Shown here piece by piece: positions 48,512 to 61,072 of a DNA stretch of 64,000 bases (the stretch's first letter is position 1; the number at the start of each line of letters is the position of its first letter). The DNA is from Gymnopilus junonius. Lineage: Eukaryota; Basidiomycota; Agaricomycetes; Agaricales; Galerinaceae. Made by a program: the position numbers and the translations under genes. The stretch lies in NCBI GenBank assembly GCA_015501075.1, contig JADNYJ010000015.1, positions 354,159-418,158 of the forward strand. The letters run 5' to 3'. The notes below the pieces were generated by a model. That model was not told where the DNA came from, searched no databases, and saw only the letters and a list, made by a program, of their open reading frames with translations.

Positions 48512-49961
48512 TCAAGCCAGTGCTTTAATATCTCCTGCAATCACTTCGACCTCTGGTTTAATGCTCGCAAGGAAGTCTTCTTTTGTCTTGGTGGGCTTCC
48601 AACCAATGGCCCTCGACCTCCTTCCTCTGCAGCGAGAGTTCGACCCAAGGTAAGTTGATCCCTGTCAACGGTATTTTGCACTTTCAGTTTCTAATTGACG
48701 CGTTAAATTACAAAATAGCTTCCCACCTCCAAGTACTCGTTGATTTCTTCCTTAGTGAAAGTGGAAGGCTCGGAATATTCCGACAAGCCCAGCTGCACGA
48801 GAGCGACCGAAATTGCTTTGCCGACTTCGTACAAGGTATGCTCGCCATTTTCTCCAAAGTAAAAGCCATCGCGCCCATGTCCGATTGCAGGGTTGTTTCC
48901 GGCTCTGATGGCGTTGAACAGCACCACATAAAGTTCAGCAACTATCAAATCGTCAAAACATTTTCCTCTAATAGCATGGTTTTGAGATTACCGTCGTTGA
49001 CATCAACGTCCGGCCAGATGTTCCTTCCCTCTCCAACCATTCCTCCTCGCCTGCGATTTAAGGAAGCGCGAATTAGTTGTGGTACTTGGATGGAGAAACG
49101 ATTTTGAATGCCCTGATCGGCAAGTACGCCAGTTGCAAACCCCCAAATCGTTGAGGGCAGCACGATGTGAGTCCTGACGTACCCTATACACTTGGTCATT
49201 GCACACAGAACACAAATTTCGAAGAATGCACCACACCTTCTTTGTCTGCGCGCAGAATTTCGAGATCGACGTTGCGGTGCGGTCGTGAGTCGGGGAGTGA
49301 TTCAATCTGGTCAGGGTTCGAATCATCGTAGATGGTTTCAGTGGAGGAATGTCCTTCAGCATTGTCGGCGAGGACGCCTGGAAGACGATAATGAGTATAT
49401 GTTGACTATCTTTTCCTGGTATTTCATTCACCGGTTCCAGACTTATATTTAGTTGAAATAGATGAGCGAATCACGTCTGAAAATGGTAATGGAATCCCTT
49501 ACAGTGTGGATCAAGATGGGCACTGTCTTGGTCTTTTCATAACGCTTCTTCAACCCCTTCAACACGGCCTGAGCAGCTTTAAAGTTGTCCGCATCAGCCT
49601 ACGAAAGGTTGTCTTAAGCATAATTTTGTCCGGAAGCAAAATGGACTGTACCATTGCGATGACGACATCGTTCTCTGCAGCCACGTCCACCATCACCTTT
49701 TCCTCATCATGAGAACCTAGGACGGGATTGACACCGAGCTTCTTGAGTTTGTCGGCTTTTTCTGGAGAGCGGACCAGGACAGTAATATTGAACGATGAGA
49801 AGTCAGGATGGTTCAAGAAGTTCTTGAGCACCGAGCCACCGATGAAGCCTGCGCAAATCAGTATCAGGAGTAAGTGAGGATAGGCGCCTAGTTGGCAGCT
49901 GGGAGATGCATATATACGCACCGGTGACCCCTGTCATCAAGATGTTGAGTTTGGGGGACAT
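48512..49961 (-). CDS. NmrA-like / atypical short-chain NAD(P)-binding oxidoreductase
   Basis: The N-terminus is the dinucleotide fold M-T-G-V-T-G-F-I-G-G-S-V, split by an intron whose donor sits directly after the first Gly pair (near 49921). Then come V-L-V-R-S-P-E-K-A and the A-E-N-D-V-V-I-A-M strand. Later blocks (L-P-S-T-I-W-G-F-A-T-G, G-R-N-I-W-P-D-V-D-V-N-D) fit the extended SDR/NmrA group. The start ATG is at 49959-49961 and the stop TGA at 48512-48514. Members include redox sensors and reductases, so the substrate cannot be assigned. Confidence 0.8.
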
Positions 49962-51431
49962 TTTTGCGGGAAGAAGTAGTAGTAGGAGCCAAAGCTGGCT
50001 TCTATTAGTCCGGTTCTTATATGTCAGATGTGTTGGATCAATGGATGCTTCGTGATGACGCAGATGATGATTGTTTAGTCAACTACATAAGAACCATAGG
50101 TGAGTTGGAGCTGCCTAATGTTTTCTTGTACGGAAGTCTCAATATTAGACGGGGCTCTACTCTAGTAAATATCCTCTCGAGAGGTCCCTCAAAGTGTTCA
50201 TATCTTCGCAATGTCAGCATCGTTTCCGTCCGGTCTATAACTGGAGGTAGCCCTCCCATGACACCCCTTGCTCCAGTCAATCCCTTCTCAACTGCTTCAC
50301 GCGATGTATATTTTTATCGTCCGTTTTCTCAATGTCTCCCCACTGCTGATCTAAGGGACGAAGGCCTCGACTTCTCATGTTCTCGTCTGGAACGCGAGGA
50401 GCCTGGCCCTTGATTCCTTTCATGGACAAGATTCACGATGTTCTGTTATGTGCATCCTAAAGCTCTTTCGCCATGTACAGCTGATGTACAGGCTTCTTTC
50501 TTCTTTCATTTCGGCACCGAACGGATCATATCTCGGGACGGCATTGAAGATTCAAGTACAGCTATGTACAACCGTCGCGTTGTTCAGAGTGTGGACAGAC
50601 AAAGATCATGAGCTCTTTGAGTACGTTGGTGTTCAAAACGTCGGATAAATTTATTGAGATGCTCTCCGACAAGACAGGACAAGAAATAAACTTGTAACAA
50701 TGACGAAGCGCCGAAAAAGCTGCGAAGGTCGAGACAAACGCTGACCCAGTGACCCTACCTACAGCGATGGAAGAAGTCTCATGAACATTGTTGTCTATTC
50801 ATTCTGAACTGACGCTTGACTCATGGGGTCAAAAAGCGGTCAATATACATTCCGACAATTCGACTGCTGCTGTGAGATAAGCGGTCCTTCAGATGTGTGT
50901 AACATTTCTAAAGTGCGAGATTCATTACGTGTTATCGTTGCACCGCAGATGCAACTTTGTTATAAACAAATTTAGAGCGCCGTGAGCGGATTTCTTAGAA
51001 CTGCCCGTGGACGAAACAACGTGCTCGGGCAGGTTAAAGTCCAAGCAGCGTATGAATAGAGGGTAAACAAGTATATCGAAAACCTCGTCGTACTCGGCGC
51101 CTCTAGCTTGACAGACGTCGACTCCGAGCTGCTGGCGTGGTTGAGCCGGTTTAAAGAATTTTAACTTGGATTAGGTGTCCAATACGCCGCGAGTAAAAAA
51201 CTGACTTGATGACACGTTCCACCGATACGGAACACGTTCGCTGGATAATATTTGGAGGACGATAAAGGCCGGGAATGCCTCGAGGCGACGGTCGTGAAGA
51301 TATAACGAGATCGGTGAGAGAAAGACAGGATATTCCGGGAGGTGCGGGAAGAGCCGAGTGGGGAAGGGAATAACAAGCGGGTTTTCGTTTGGCTCGCAAG
51401 TTGAATGCAGACTCCCTTCCACTCTTTCATC
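49962..51431. other. 1.5 kb without a recognised gene
   Basis: This lies between the NmrA-like start and the ManC-like start. A plus-strand frame at 50021-50413 shows no known motif. Both flanking promoters must lie here. No RNA gene or repeat is apparent. Confidence 0.4.
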
Positions 51432-53145
51432 ATGTCCTTTGCAAATCTCTTCCAAGGCGCCTCCTCTCAGCCATCCTCCGAGTCCGTCGAGGCCATGTTC
51501 CAGCAAATCCTGCTGGCTGTCCACAAATCCGTCAGTCGCGTCTAGTTTGCCCGTCTTCCTATTTTCAATTCAACCTCCACAGAGCCAGGACATCAGCGAC
51601 CTCAGACAGGAGTGCGCCGAGCTCAGGATCGCCAATGCCTCTCTGGAGAGGCAGGTCCGAGAGGGTCTCCAGGTTGGCACACTCTCCTTTCTCCTTTCCA
51701 CGTCGTTGGCTCACTGCATACGGATCTAGTACAACCTCTATAACTCCCGTAATGGCACCCCGGGTTTCATGACCCCAGCTCCCCCAAGTCCCCAGCTACG
51801 TCCTAAGCTATCCCCCTTCCTCAACCATAGCATACCAGCCATAGTTACCACCCCATCCCCGGAGTCGATTTTCTATCGACCCTCGCCCTTGGGAGAGAAC
51901 AGTCTCACCGCCTTTCCCTTTGGAAACCGAGACATCCCTGGGTTTTATGTGGTGATCCCTGCTGGAGGTGCCGGAACTCGTCTATGGCCCCTGTCTCGCG
52001 AAGGACATCCCAAGTTCTTACTCGACCTCACCTTGAAAGGAAGGTCTCTCATCCAGGCAACTTGGGATCGTCTTCTTCCCCTCACTTCGGCTGCTCGAAC
52101 GACCATAGTAGCTGGCCCAGGCCACGTAAAGAGTATACGTGAGCAGCTTCCAGACCTCCTCCCTCACAATCTTTTCTGTGAACCTGGACCCAAGGATTCC
52201 ATGGCTGCCATCGGTCTTGCCGCTGCAGTTTTAGCCGCAAGAGACCCTGACGCCGTTATTGGGTCTTTTGCTGCTGACCACATGATTTCTGGTGATGATG
52301 CTTTCCTTTCTGCCGTTGCTGAGGCCGTCGAAGTCGCCCAAAAGGGCTATCTCGTCACCATTGGTATCGCGCCATCACATCCCTCCACTGGATTCGGCTA
52401 CATTCGTCTCGGCGATAAGTTGGGCATTAAAGAAGCGCCCAATGCCCGACTTGTATCAAGTTTCAAGGAAAAGCCTGATGCCGTGACTGCTGCTCAATAT
52501 ATTCGCACTGGTGCCTACCGCTGGAATGCTGGAATGTTCGTCACGAAGGCAACTGTGTTGCTCGACCTTTTGAAGGAGTATAAACCTGATTTGGCTGATG
52601 GCTTGTCGAAAATCGCTGCCGTGTGGGATGATGAAGTAAAGCGCGAAGCTGTTCTCAGCGAGGTCTGGCCAGCCCTAGAAAAGATTCCTATTGACAATGC
52701 GGTTGCGGAACCTGCCTCTGCTCAAGGCCGTGTCGCTGTTGTACCTGCAACCTTCGGTAAGTTTTCTCTTCATATTAACACTGCGACCTGGTTCTCATAT
52801 TTGAACAGGTTGGGACGACGTTGGCGACTTCTCTTCCCTTGCCGATCTATTGCCCGCTGAAGCTAATCAACCTCGTATCCTTGGAGATTCTCATCTTGGT
52901 ATGCATTCCCTGTTTAAAAGATTATCCCTGCCTCATCAATCACCTTTCATGCAGTGTTGACGGAACAAGTCGCCGGTGGCATCGTAGTACCGGGATCTGG
53001 GCGCCTCATTACCTGCCTGGGAGTTGACGATCTCGTCATCGTCGATATGCCCGACACCCTGCTGGTCACCACCAGAGCTCGATCCCAAGAAGTCAAGCGC
53101 GTCGTGAAAAAGGCCCGCGACGCAGGATGGAAGCAGCTCTTGTAA
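51432..53145 (+). CDS. Bacterial-type mannose-1-phosphate guanylyltransferase (ManC-like) with coiled-coil leader
   Basis: The catalytic region starts near 51940 with the nucleotidyltransferase signature V-I-P-A-G-G-A-G-T-R-L-W-P-L-S-R and G-H-P-K-F-L. G-S-F-A-A-D-H, F-K-E-K-P-D and Y-R-W-N-A-G-M-F-V follow, then I-D-N-A-V-A-E-P and, across an intron, G-W-D-D-V-G-D-F. It ends T-L-L-V-T-T-R-A-R-S-Q-E-V-K. This is the ManC type as seen in Actinobacteria, not the usual fungal Psa1 type, which has a short G-G-x-G-T-R-L-R-P. Ahead of it, spliced exons from the ATG 51432 encode a head of about 50 residues with a short coiled coil (D-L-R-Q-E-C-A-E-L-R) and a Pro-rich linker. The introns (for example 51530-51590) look fungal. 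The stop is at 53143-53145. Confidence 0.88.
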
Positions 53146-53617
53146 AATTGATAATTAAATGAACCTTACAGCATACAACATGGACTTTTTTGGATAATTT
53201 CGGGCGGGGTAACATGGACAACCATATATATCTTTTTAAATACTTGGTTTCGGTCTTCTTCTCTCCAGTACTATTTAATATATCTCTCTCCTTTTTCGAT
53301 ACCAATCTTTCGTTTTATTGCTTACACCTTTGTGGTTTCCTAACTACCTTCATGCTACTCATTCCTCAGCATTGCTTAATATATCCCGATTGAAAAATAT
53401 ACGTTTCTCATACTTGTCTTTCCTGATGTTTAAACGGCCTTATACTTTGTAGATACTACATGAACACTGATTAATTATCGATCATTGTCAATCACATACG
53501 GACCACAGCTGTAAAATGGAAAATACAGAGTCCTAAGTTCATCCACCAATCCGCCACTGAGGGTGATAACTCAGCCAAAGCAAATGGAGAAGACTCCGCA
53601 CAGAATTCTAGAGTCGA
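53146..53617. other. Intergenic 3' zone
   Basis: About 470 AT-rich bases between the convergent ManC-like gene and the first acyl-CoA dehydrogenase. No gene seen. Confidence 0.5.
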
Positions 53618-55943
53618 TTAAAGTCGAGCATCTTTTGGCATTTTGCGAAGAGCTTGACGGACTCCAAGATCTCCAAGAACATCTTCAGCTGGTTATGTGA
53701 TTCGAATAAGTCATGCAAGAACAAGAATGGAAAATTAGATTGGCTTACCTCCTCCCAATAGGCTAATGAGAACAGAACAGAAGGCGAGCCAGTCAACATA
53801 AAAAAGTGATTCCCCAACAAGAGACTTACGCGTCGAAAGGCACTGTGCGATGGTACTGCGAATGGATTAATAACTGGAAAAAGGGATAAAAAGGCCATGA
53901 ACTTACATGTTCTATGAATCGGCCATTCCTGAAAACGGTGTTATTGAAATGGACGACGGCAACGGCATTGCCTTACCTGATTTTGTGATTCCGCGGCCTC
54001 CGAAAATCTGGTACGAATTAAGAGCATGCCCCAGAAAATACACATCCCACTTACTTGAACAGCGTCACGAGCAGTCTCTTGAGCAGTTTCTGTAGCATAC
54101 TTCTTGAGAAGGGCAATTGGACTTACATCCAAAGTTAAAATTGACGTAATAATGGAACAATGCAATATAATCATACCCGGCGAGGTAGACAGCTTGATCT
54201 TGGTACTTCATGTGGTTCATCTGGTATGTGATATTCTCAAGCCAATTTTGAGCACTTTCAACGCGAGAAATCATGGCAGCTAATTTGGAACGAATGACAG
54301 CCTGCGATTGAAGAGGCTTGCCGAACACTTTGCGTTGGGAAACCCATCTGCAGGTAGATAAGCTCATTTACTCCAATATCAATAATTGACACTCACTTCA
54401 AGCACTCCTCCACAATCAATCTCTGAGCCGCGATACTGACGGCAGTCATTCCCCATCTATTTGAAGGTGGAGTGAGTATGCTATTGCTCAAGGCATAAGC
54501 GAGAACGACGAACCGTTCATGATTGAAGTTGCTGAGAATGACATGAAGTCCTTTGTTCTCCTGCCCAAGCAGATGCTCTTCGGGCACAAACACGTTATCA
54601 AAAGTAATGTATGCGGTGCCGGCGGTACTTGAATAACTTGTCTTGATAACTTTAGTTTCAACGCCTTGCCCTCGTTCAATGACCAGGACATTGAGTCCAC
54701 CTTGATCAGTGCGGCATCCCACAGTGAAATAGTCAGCAAAAGTTCCATTGGTGATCCATTTCTACGCCGAAGGAAATCAGACGTTTTGACGTCACATCTG
54801 AATGATGAATTACCTTCCTGTGAAGATATCGAATATCATGATTTTTCAATATCAGGTCTAAAACCAAAATACACGCACGTTCCAGTAACAATCCAACCAC
54901 CGTCTACTTTTTTCGCGTGGCATTTCAATCCAGCGACATCACTTCCAGCGAAAGCTTCGGTGATGGCCAAAGCGCAGAGTTTCTTCCCAGAGAAAACCTC
55001 CTCGGCAATCTTTTCGCGTAAAGCAGGCTTTCCAAAATTCAAGATGGGAGGAAGACCTCGGGGACAGTGAGGATTGGAATTATGATACCTATCTGAACCG
55101 AACTCACCGATATATGTTCCGCCTCCAGAGCCATCTTGGTATCCTCGAGAATGTGCCCTGGCGATTTCTTGCCCCATGATCAGTTCGTGGAAGTAGTCGA
55201 ACTCCTCAGGTTTGACTATGCCGCCCATTAAGGTGCGCCCTTTGAGATGTGGGCCAGGGCCCAAACGCATAGCTATGATTTCTTGCTTGCCCATTTCAAG
55301 GAAGGTATTCGGGTTGGGTCTCTTTCCATCTTCTTCACGAGCATGGGCATCAGGTACGAGAACCTCTTCAACAAACTTGCGGAAGGCGGTATGCAGCCTA
55401 CGATGTGACTATGAAAATCATGAAGATAAACTGATATGAGAAACTGGAAACCACGCACGTCCTTGTAGTATGGACTGTAGTAACCCGGAGTGAGCCAGGT
55501 GGGTTCAGCGTAAGGTACCTTGCTCAATTCCCCAATGCCTCGAGGGAAGACTTGTTGCTCTTGCCCTGCGATCGTCCCTATTTGGAGACGTTTGTACTGA
55601 GGCCTCTGGAGGACTTCGTAACGATGGAGACTGAAGAAGGCCTCAGTCGCGTCCTTGCCAGCTATGATTATGGGCCATGGGCAAGGGATTAGCACGCCAG
55701 TCCTAGTACGCACCCACGCGCACAATGGCTCGACGCACCGATATCCTCGTCCAAGAGAACTGACAAACCACCAGGATGCATGCCCGCGAATTTGGAAAGT
55801 TCATATACCTTTGAATCGACAATGACCCACTATGATTAAGCATAAGCGCGCGTTCTTTTCACCGGATAGAGTAAATTACTGACGAGGTCACCGTCCTTAT
55901 TGTGCTTTGCAACCTCTTCGATCGAAAACTGTTTGGCACTCAT
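53618..55943 (-). CDS. Cytochrome b5-acyl-CoA dehydrogenase fusion (paralogue 1), PTS1 end
   Basis: The ATG 55941-55943 begins a cytochrome b5-like domain of about 90 residues. It carries the heme motif M-H-P-G-G, and its second His is in F-S-L-H-R-Y-E-V-L. The acyl-CoA dehydrogenase fold then shows A-I-T-E-A-F-A-G-S-D-V-A-G-L, K-K-W-I-T-N-G-T-F-A-D-Y, T-A-Y-I-T-F-D-N-V-F-V-P, W-V-S-Q-R-K-V-F-G-K-P-L and the FAD-binding I-F-G-G-R-G-I-T. The last exon ends P-K-D-A-R-L, and A-R-L fits the peroxisomal signal PTS1. About ten introns of 50-60 nt are needed and all leave the frame intact. The dehydrogenase should oxidise an acyl-CoA at C2-C3; the attached heme domain suggests an unusual electron route. 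Confidence 0.88.
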
Positions 55944-56300
55944 GATTCCAGGACAAAGACCTTCAACCTGAGCTTGAGGATTAACGGAAGTTCCGACACT
56001 GTTAACGGAGGTTAACAGTTAAGGGCATTTTATGGGGCAGGCAACGACTGAGCCGAGAACCGAGGTAGATGCAGTAATCACATGTGGCGGCACACCAATT
56101 TCTATCCAATAGCCGTCGGAATAATTGAAAATAATTTGGGGGCCTAGTACGAGTATTGAACAGGACCAGGTAGATAGTTCGTAAGTAAAAGTAGCACGAA
56201 GATCAATAATCCTTCCTTTCACTCGTATTTTCGGTTCCGCGGCCCACGTTGCCAATCAACCGGAAGCTCTTACTACCATACCATCGTCATCGTCCATATT
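55944..56300. other. Intergenic between two minus-strand genes
   Basis: About 360 bases holding the first dehydrogenase's promoter and the GH79 3' end. It includes a short near-repeat of a GTTAACAG/GTTAACGG-type word at about 55998-56021. No gene seen. Confidence 0.45.
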
Positions 56301-58525
56301 TCATAAGAAAACTAATGCTGCTTCAGAAGCTTGAACTGCGATGATGCTCGATTGTTGCTTCTCTTCCTTCAGATCTCCAGTTGCCACTCCAGAAAAATAA
56401 CTCTGTCCTGCCCACGTCGTTAAATTGCTTAACTTGACATCTGCACCTGGGGCCTGCAATCGCCGGATTTTTATTGGACGATGCTGATCCCGTCGAAAAG
56501 CTGAGATATCAAATTCGACCTTCGGTCTTGGACCAGATTGCGTTTGGTTGAAAATCTGTAGGTTCAATAGGGCGAACTTAGTCGGGAAGGAATGAGAAGA
56601 AGGTTGACTGGTATCCCAGAATCCGTACGCAACCAGTTGTCCGGCGGACTGGTCACCCAAAGCGGTTGTGATAGAGGATCCGTTGGCTTGTCTGCCTGGG
56701 TACAAATTGGCGATCTTCAGGGAAGTGGAATGACCCAAAACTTCACCGACAAAGAGATAGGTTGAATAGGACGGGAAAACCTGAATGGGACCATTCTGGT
56801 TCTGGACAGGATGCCTATTGAAATGAATGAGATTTAGTGCATTCAAGAGAACATTCGTACCACATGTCATAAAAACTGAGACCTGTAATTTGACGTAGGA
56901 TCAATCAGTTTTTTTTTGATATTAAAGCAGTGCTTACCTCCGTGGTTTAGCTGGGTGCTACTCTGCAATGCCAAAGGGCCGCCTTGATGCATATATAGTC
57001 TGAATAAATGATTCAGGGCCTCTTACATTGGCTGGAAACTTTTGACAGACCTGGATACATTTATAGAGGTAGCATACAATATAGTATCCAGCTGTTGAAT
57101 GCAACGAGGACATGTTAGAGAAGGAAAGGTCGTCCAAAAGTCACTTACCAACCAAAGCGCCTGCCCAAATGTGTTACTAACACCGTCTTTTCCAGAGCAC
57201 GATACAGAGTTGTATTCTCCTGCCCAATAATTTGTCATAAGATACGACACAGACTAAGAGCTTGCCAATAGTTAGAATTACCTATGACGAACGCGTCATC
57301 CCCCAGCTGTTGTCTGACAGCTCCAATTCGGGGTTGCCAAAGGTCAAGGTACCTTGACAAATTTTCACCAATGATAATTAGCCAGGAGAAATTTTGGCAG
57401 GGTGTCACTGGAAGTGCCTACTCTGCCAAACGGGTATGATTGACCTGCACATGTGACATTACATTTACCCATTCAACCTGATTGACGATGCATACTTACT
57501 AAGTTAGGCAAAGTTGCAACCGCTGTTCTTGCGGGATCACAGACCTTTGAAAACGTCAAATGGCGAAGGAACTATACCAAACGACTTACACTGTATTGGT
57601 AGGTGTGCTCACTGCATGTTTTTGCAACATGGCCGTTATCTGCACCTGCTGCAAGAGCACTAACACAGTCCAGAGCGGAAGATGCACCAGGGGTATCATA
57701 GGGCCAAATGGGATCTATGACTGTTGCGCCCAACTGGAACTCTGGAGACTTGATACCCAGAGCAGTGGAGATGTTCTTGGCCCAGGTCTACCTATGCATT
57801 AGTATGGAAATTTATGCAATTGTATTATTGCCCTCATACTGCCCAAACAGCAGTGTAGCTTTGCGGTGTGAAGGGGACTTGATATTGGTCAGGTTCGTTG
57901 CCAACTAGGAAAGGAATCCTTTAGGTCAAAAGGATAGGAACAACGTAAAGGCTTACTTTCGAAAGCGAATAATTGACCAGGGACCAAACCTTCAAAAGTA
58001 GCCTTCGCCATAAGTAGAGCATCTTCATAATTTAAATCATGGAGATCCTTAATTCGACGCACAGATATTAGCAAAAGGAGGCGTAATAACGAGGGAAAGG
58101 ATCACCAAAGTCATTGTGATTTTAGTTCCGTGAGGCAGAAGGCCCACAGATTTCCAGAATTGAGGTCCGATTGTCGTATTGTGCAAAGCTCCAGCTGAAT
58201 CGATGAAATTGGATAAGGCGGCACTTTGAGACGCATTCCAATACGTCGAGTCTGCAGTGATACCACCGATCCTGATTTCAGCAGGTACTCCAGTGCGAGC
58301 CTTTAGGTTCTCCAGCAAGCTTAGCGAAAGTCGATTTGGAGCAGACGCATTGCCAAAGAATTCCTCGAAGAATGCTGTCTCTATACTGAAGCTCGCTAAG
58401 GCGGGATTGAGCAGGTGGGAAGCATCGGACGGAAGAGTAGGTGGCCCTTGAAGCTTCAGAGAAGACAAAGCCAAAACTAAGGCAAGTTTGACAGACAGAG
58501 CATAAAGCAAGGCAAGAGGGATCAT
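56301..58525 (-). CDS. Glycoside hydrolase family 79 beta-glucuronidase-like, secreted
   Basis: The ATG 58523-58525 opens a signal peptide of about 20 hydrophobic residues. The (beta/alpha)8 domain follows: R-I-G-G-I-T-A-D, then T-L / D-L-H-D-L-N-Y-E-D-A-L across an intron. The acid/base residue is in I-G-N-E-P-D and the nucleophile in G-E-Y-N-S-V-S-C. After L-Y-M-H-Q-G-G comes the beta-sandwich C-terminal domain, with the stop TGA at 56301-56303. Several introns of about 55 nt join cleanly. Fungal GH79 enzymes remove glucuronic acid from plant and other glycans. Its place between two acyl-CoA genes may be chance. Confidence 0.9.
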
Positions 58526-58631
58526 GTTTACTTGTGGTTCATTTCAACTCTTCTTCCGACCTTTAATAAAGGGTTGCATCCATAGAATGGTATGCCACAT
58601 CGACGAAGGGTAATCGGACCGTTCGCAATGG

Positions 58632-58928
58632 CTACACGCTCTGCAGAAGGTCATGCTGGCAGACATGGAAGGTGTTTAAATAAGAGTAAGGCGAATGGTG
58701 AAAGAAGATTACGCCCCAAGCCCAACGCGTCGACCCCGTTCTAACGATCACAAGACCCTTTCTTAACGGCCCGTACATATTCAATTGCGATCTTGTATGT
58801 TGTTCGTAATCTCTTTGTCGTCGAAAACGACCAATGTGCAGATACCATTGGTATACCTCCTTGTAATCCTCAAATAACACTGGGCCGGTGGCGCCCCTAA
58901 CTGTTGATAATACTTGTTCCCAGGTCAT
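58632..58928 (-). CDS. Small open frame of 98 codons, unknown
   Basis: It starts at an ATG near 58928 and runs uninterrupted to 58632 in the space between GH79 and the racemase gene. The sequence is basic and aromatic (Y-Q-W-Y-L-H-I-G-R-F-R-R-Q-R) and shows no motif I recognise. It overlaps the likely promoter of GH79 and lies close to that of the racemase, so it may be a chance frame. Confidence 0.25.
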   Translation of the reverse strand: MTWEQVLSTVRGATGPVLFEDYKEVYQWYLHIGRFRRQRDYEQHTRSQLNMYGPLRKGLVIVRTGSTRWAWGVIFFHHSPYSYLNTFHVCQHDLLQSV

Positions 58929-59034
58929 GCGTCCAAGATGATATTTCTAAACATGCCCTAACAGCTTGTGTTTTTGAACCGGGATTGAAATAACCGTGCA
59001 TTCAAATGCAGCTCCTTGCTACACTTCCACAAGC

Positions 59035-60604
59035 ATGGCTCTTGCAGGACTGAAAGTCATCGAGGTGGGCATCCCGAAGGGTGATGGACGTCGCTAATGT
59101 GTAATTCTAGTTTGCAGGTCTCGCTCCGGGCCCCTTTGCTGGGATGGTCCTAGCCGACAACGGCGCTTCCGTGACGCGTATTGACCGCCCATCTTCTACG
59201 TCCGGAGATATTCTTTGTCGTGGCAAGCGTTCCATCATTATCGATTCCAAGCTGCCTGGTGGCCGGAAACTGCTTGAAGACTTGATATCCTCCGCCGACA
59301 TCCTCATTGACCCATTCAGGCCTGGTGTGTTGGAGAGGTTAGGACTGGGCCCAGATGTATTTCTTGGGAATGGGTTGCGGAAAGGGTTGAACGACAGGCT
59401 TATTTACGCAAGAATTGTGGGGTATGCGGATAGTGCTAGAAATCGGCCATCACTAATTCATCTTCTTGACTTCATTTAGATTCCCAAGAACAGGTAAAAC
59501 CCAACATATGATCTTTGAGCTCTGATTATGAACTACTCGACAGGTCCACAGAAAAATATGGCGGGTTAGCCATCCACTCTAGTGCAGATCCTGCTATATC
59601 TGATCCGTTGTCTACCAGGGCATGATATCAACTACATAGCACTTAGTGGCATATTAGCAGTAAGGGCATGCTTCAACAATGTCAAGCCCACCTTAGACTT
59701 AGTTTCTTAGATGCTCCCTGGAACCCATGAGAAGCCAACATTTCCATTGAATTTGTTAGCTGATTTCGCCGGCGGGGGACTGACATCTGTGGTCGGAATT
59801 CTTTTGGCCCTGATTGAAAGAGCAACATCTGGCGTTGGTCAAGTAGTCAACGCGGACATGGTGCTTATACATCGCATTTCACTGTATTGCCACTGACACC
59901 CATTCTTACCTCCAGGTTTCTGGAACGCGTTATATAGCGTCATATCCTCTTATCCAGACGTATTTGGGCGCCGGGATGCTAGCAGGTCCCAGAGGGACCA
60001 ATATCCTAGATGGCGGAGCACCCTTCTACGATGTCTATACCTGTCAAAGCGGAGGATGGATGTCTGTTGGTTGTATAGAACCTCAGTTCTTTAAGGTTTT
60101 CATAGAGACTTTCGTCGAAAATGTTCCGGAAGGCTTCGACCCTCTCGACGGTTGGAAGCCTTTGCCTGCTACCCAATTACAAAATGATCAATGGCCACAG
60201 CTACGTGAATATCTAACGAAAGGTTTCCTGACGCGTCCGAGAGACTTTTGGACGCAGGTTTTCCATGGTAAGTGGCATTTTCTCTTCTGGCTGGTGTCCA
60301 TCATTTTATTGACTGCGCTCTACATTTTGCTTCCCTACTGTTAGGCAAAGATGCTTGTGCTGTCCCTGTTCTTACCCCGCAGGAAGCAGCGAAGCAGACT
60401 TCTAGCATCCCCCTATTTCACCCCCAGCTCTCAAGTCAGGTGCAGAACCAAGGACTCTTGGGTTCCAAGGATGTCATTATTGAGGCGGGGGCCCACACAT
60501 ACGAAGTCTTGAAAGATTTTGGACTGGGTAACAGTCATATACGACACTTAGAACGTGACGGAGTAATACAGTCAGCACGCCCTCGACGACCGTCGAAAAT
60601 GTAA
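59035..60604 (+). CDS. Alpha-methylacyl-CoA racemase (CoA-transferase family III), PTS1 end
   Basis: The enzyme inverts the 2-methyl centre of branched acyl-CoAs so that they can enter beta-oxidation. From the ATG 59035, an intron follows L-K-V-I-E. The CoA-binding [11 protein letters not shown] block and R-G-K-R-S-I-I come next. Exons then give the family's [10 protein letters not shown], with the catalytic His/Asp region, and [13 protein letters not shown]. The C-terminal part has [11 protein letters not shown]. It ends P-S-K-M with TAA at 60602-60604, and S-K-M matches PTS1. All introns restore frame. Confidence 0.92.
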
Positions 60605-61072
60605 ATTATGTGTATTCAAGTACTTGTCTGGTGTACCCTGGACTTGTATGCCTCATTACCTTTGGTGAACCAGGGTGAACCACGGGTGAACTGTGAACAA
60701 GTCTTTGTTACAAAGCTCTGGTGAAGTAGGAGTGCTTGTGTACGGCAAGGAAATGGTGTTAATGCATACCTAATATTTGAGATGGTCTGACTGGGAACGT
60801 ACCCGACCGTCAATGCCTTTTTAAACTGGTAGCGGCCGTTGCAGTGAAGGCGGCCAAATCCAAAAGAGGTACTGCCAGTAATTACGGGTTGCGTGTCGGA
60901 AGACTCGGATCTCGTCATGCCGAACCAACCAGAGCCAAGAGATTTACTTCCGTTGTGTACTGCACCCGCACAAAAGGACGTCAAACGCCCTCTTATCACA
61001 TGAAACGTCTTCAAATTCCATCTTTCCCACTTACTTCACTCTTTCACCATCCTCCCATATCATCTTTTGAAG
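60605..61072. other. Intergenic, racemase 3' end to second dehydrogenase promoter
   Basis: About 470 bases between two plus-strand genes. A minus-strand frame (60616-61014) shows no motif and is probably chance. No specific regulatory word recognised. Confidence 0.45.
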
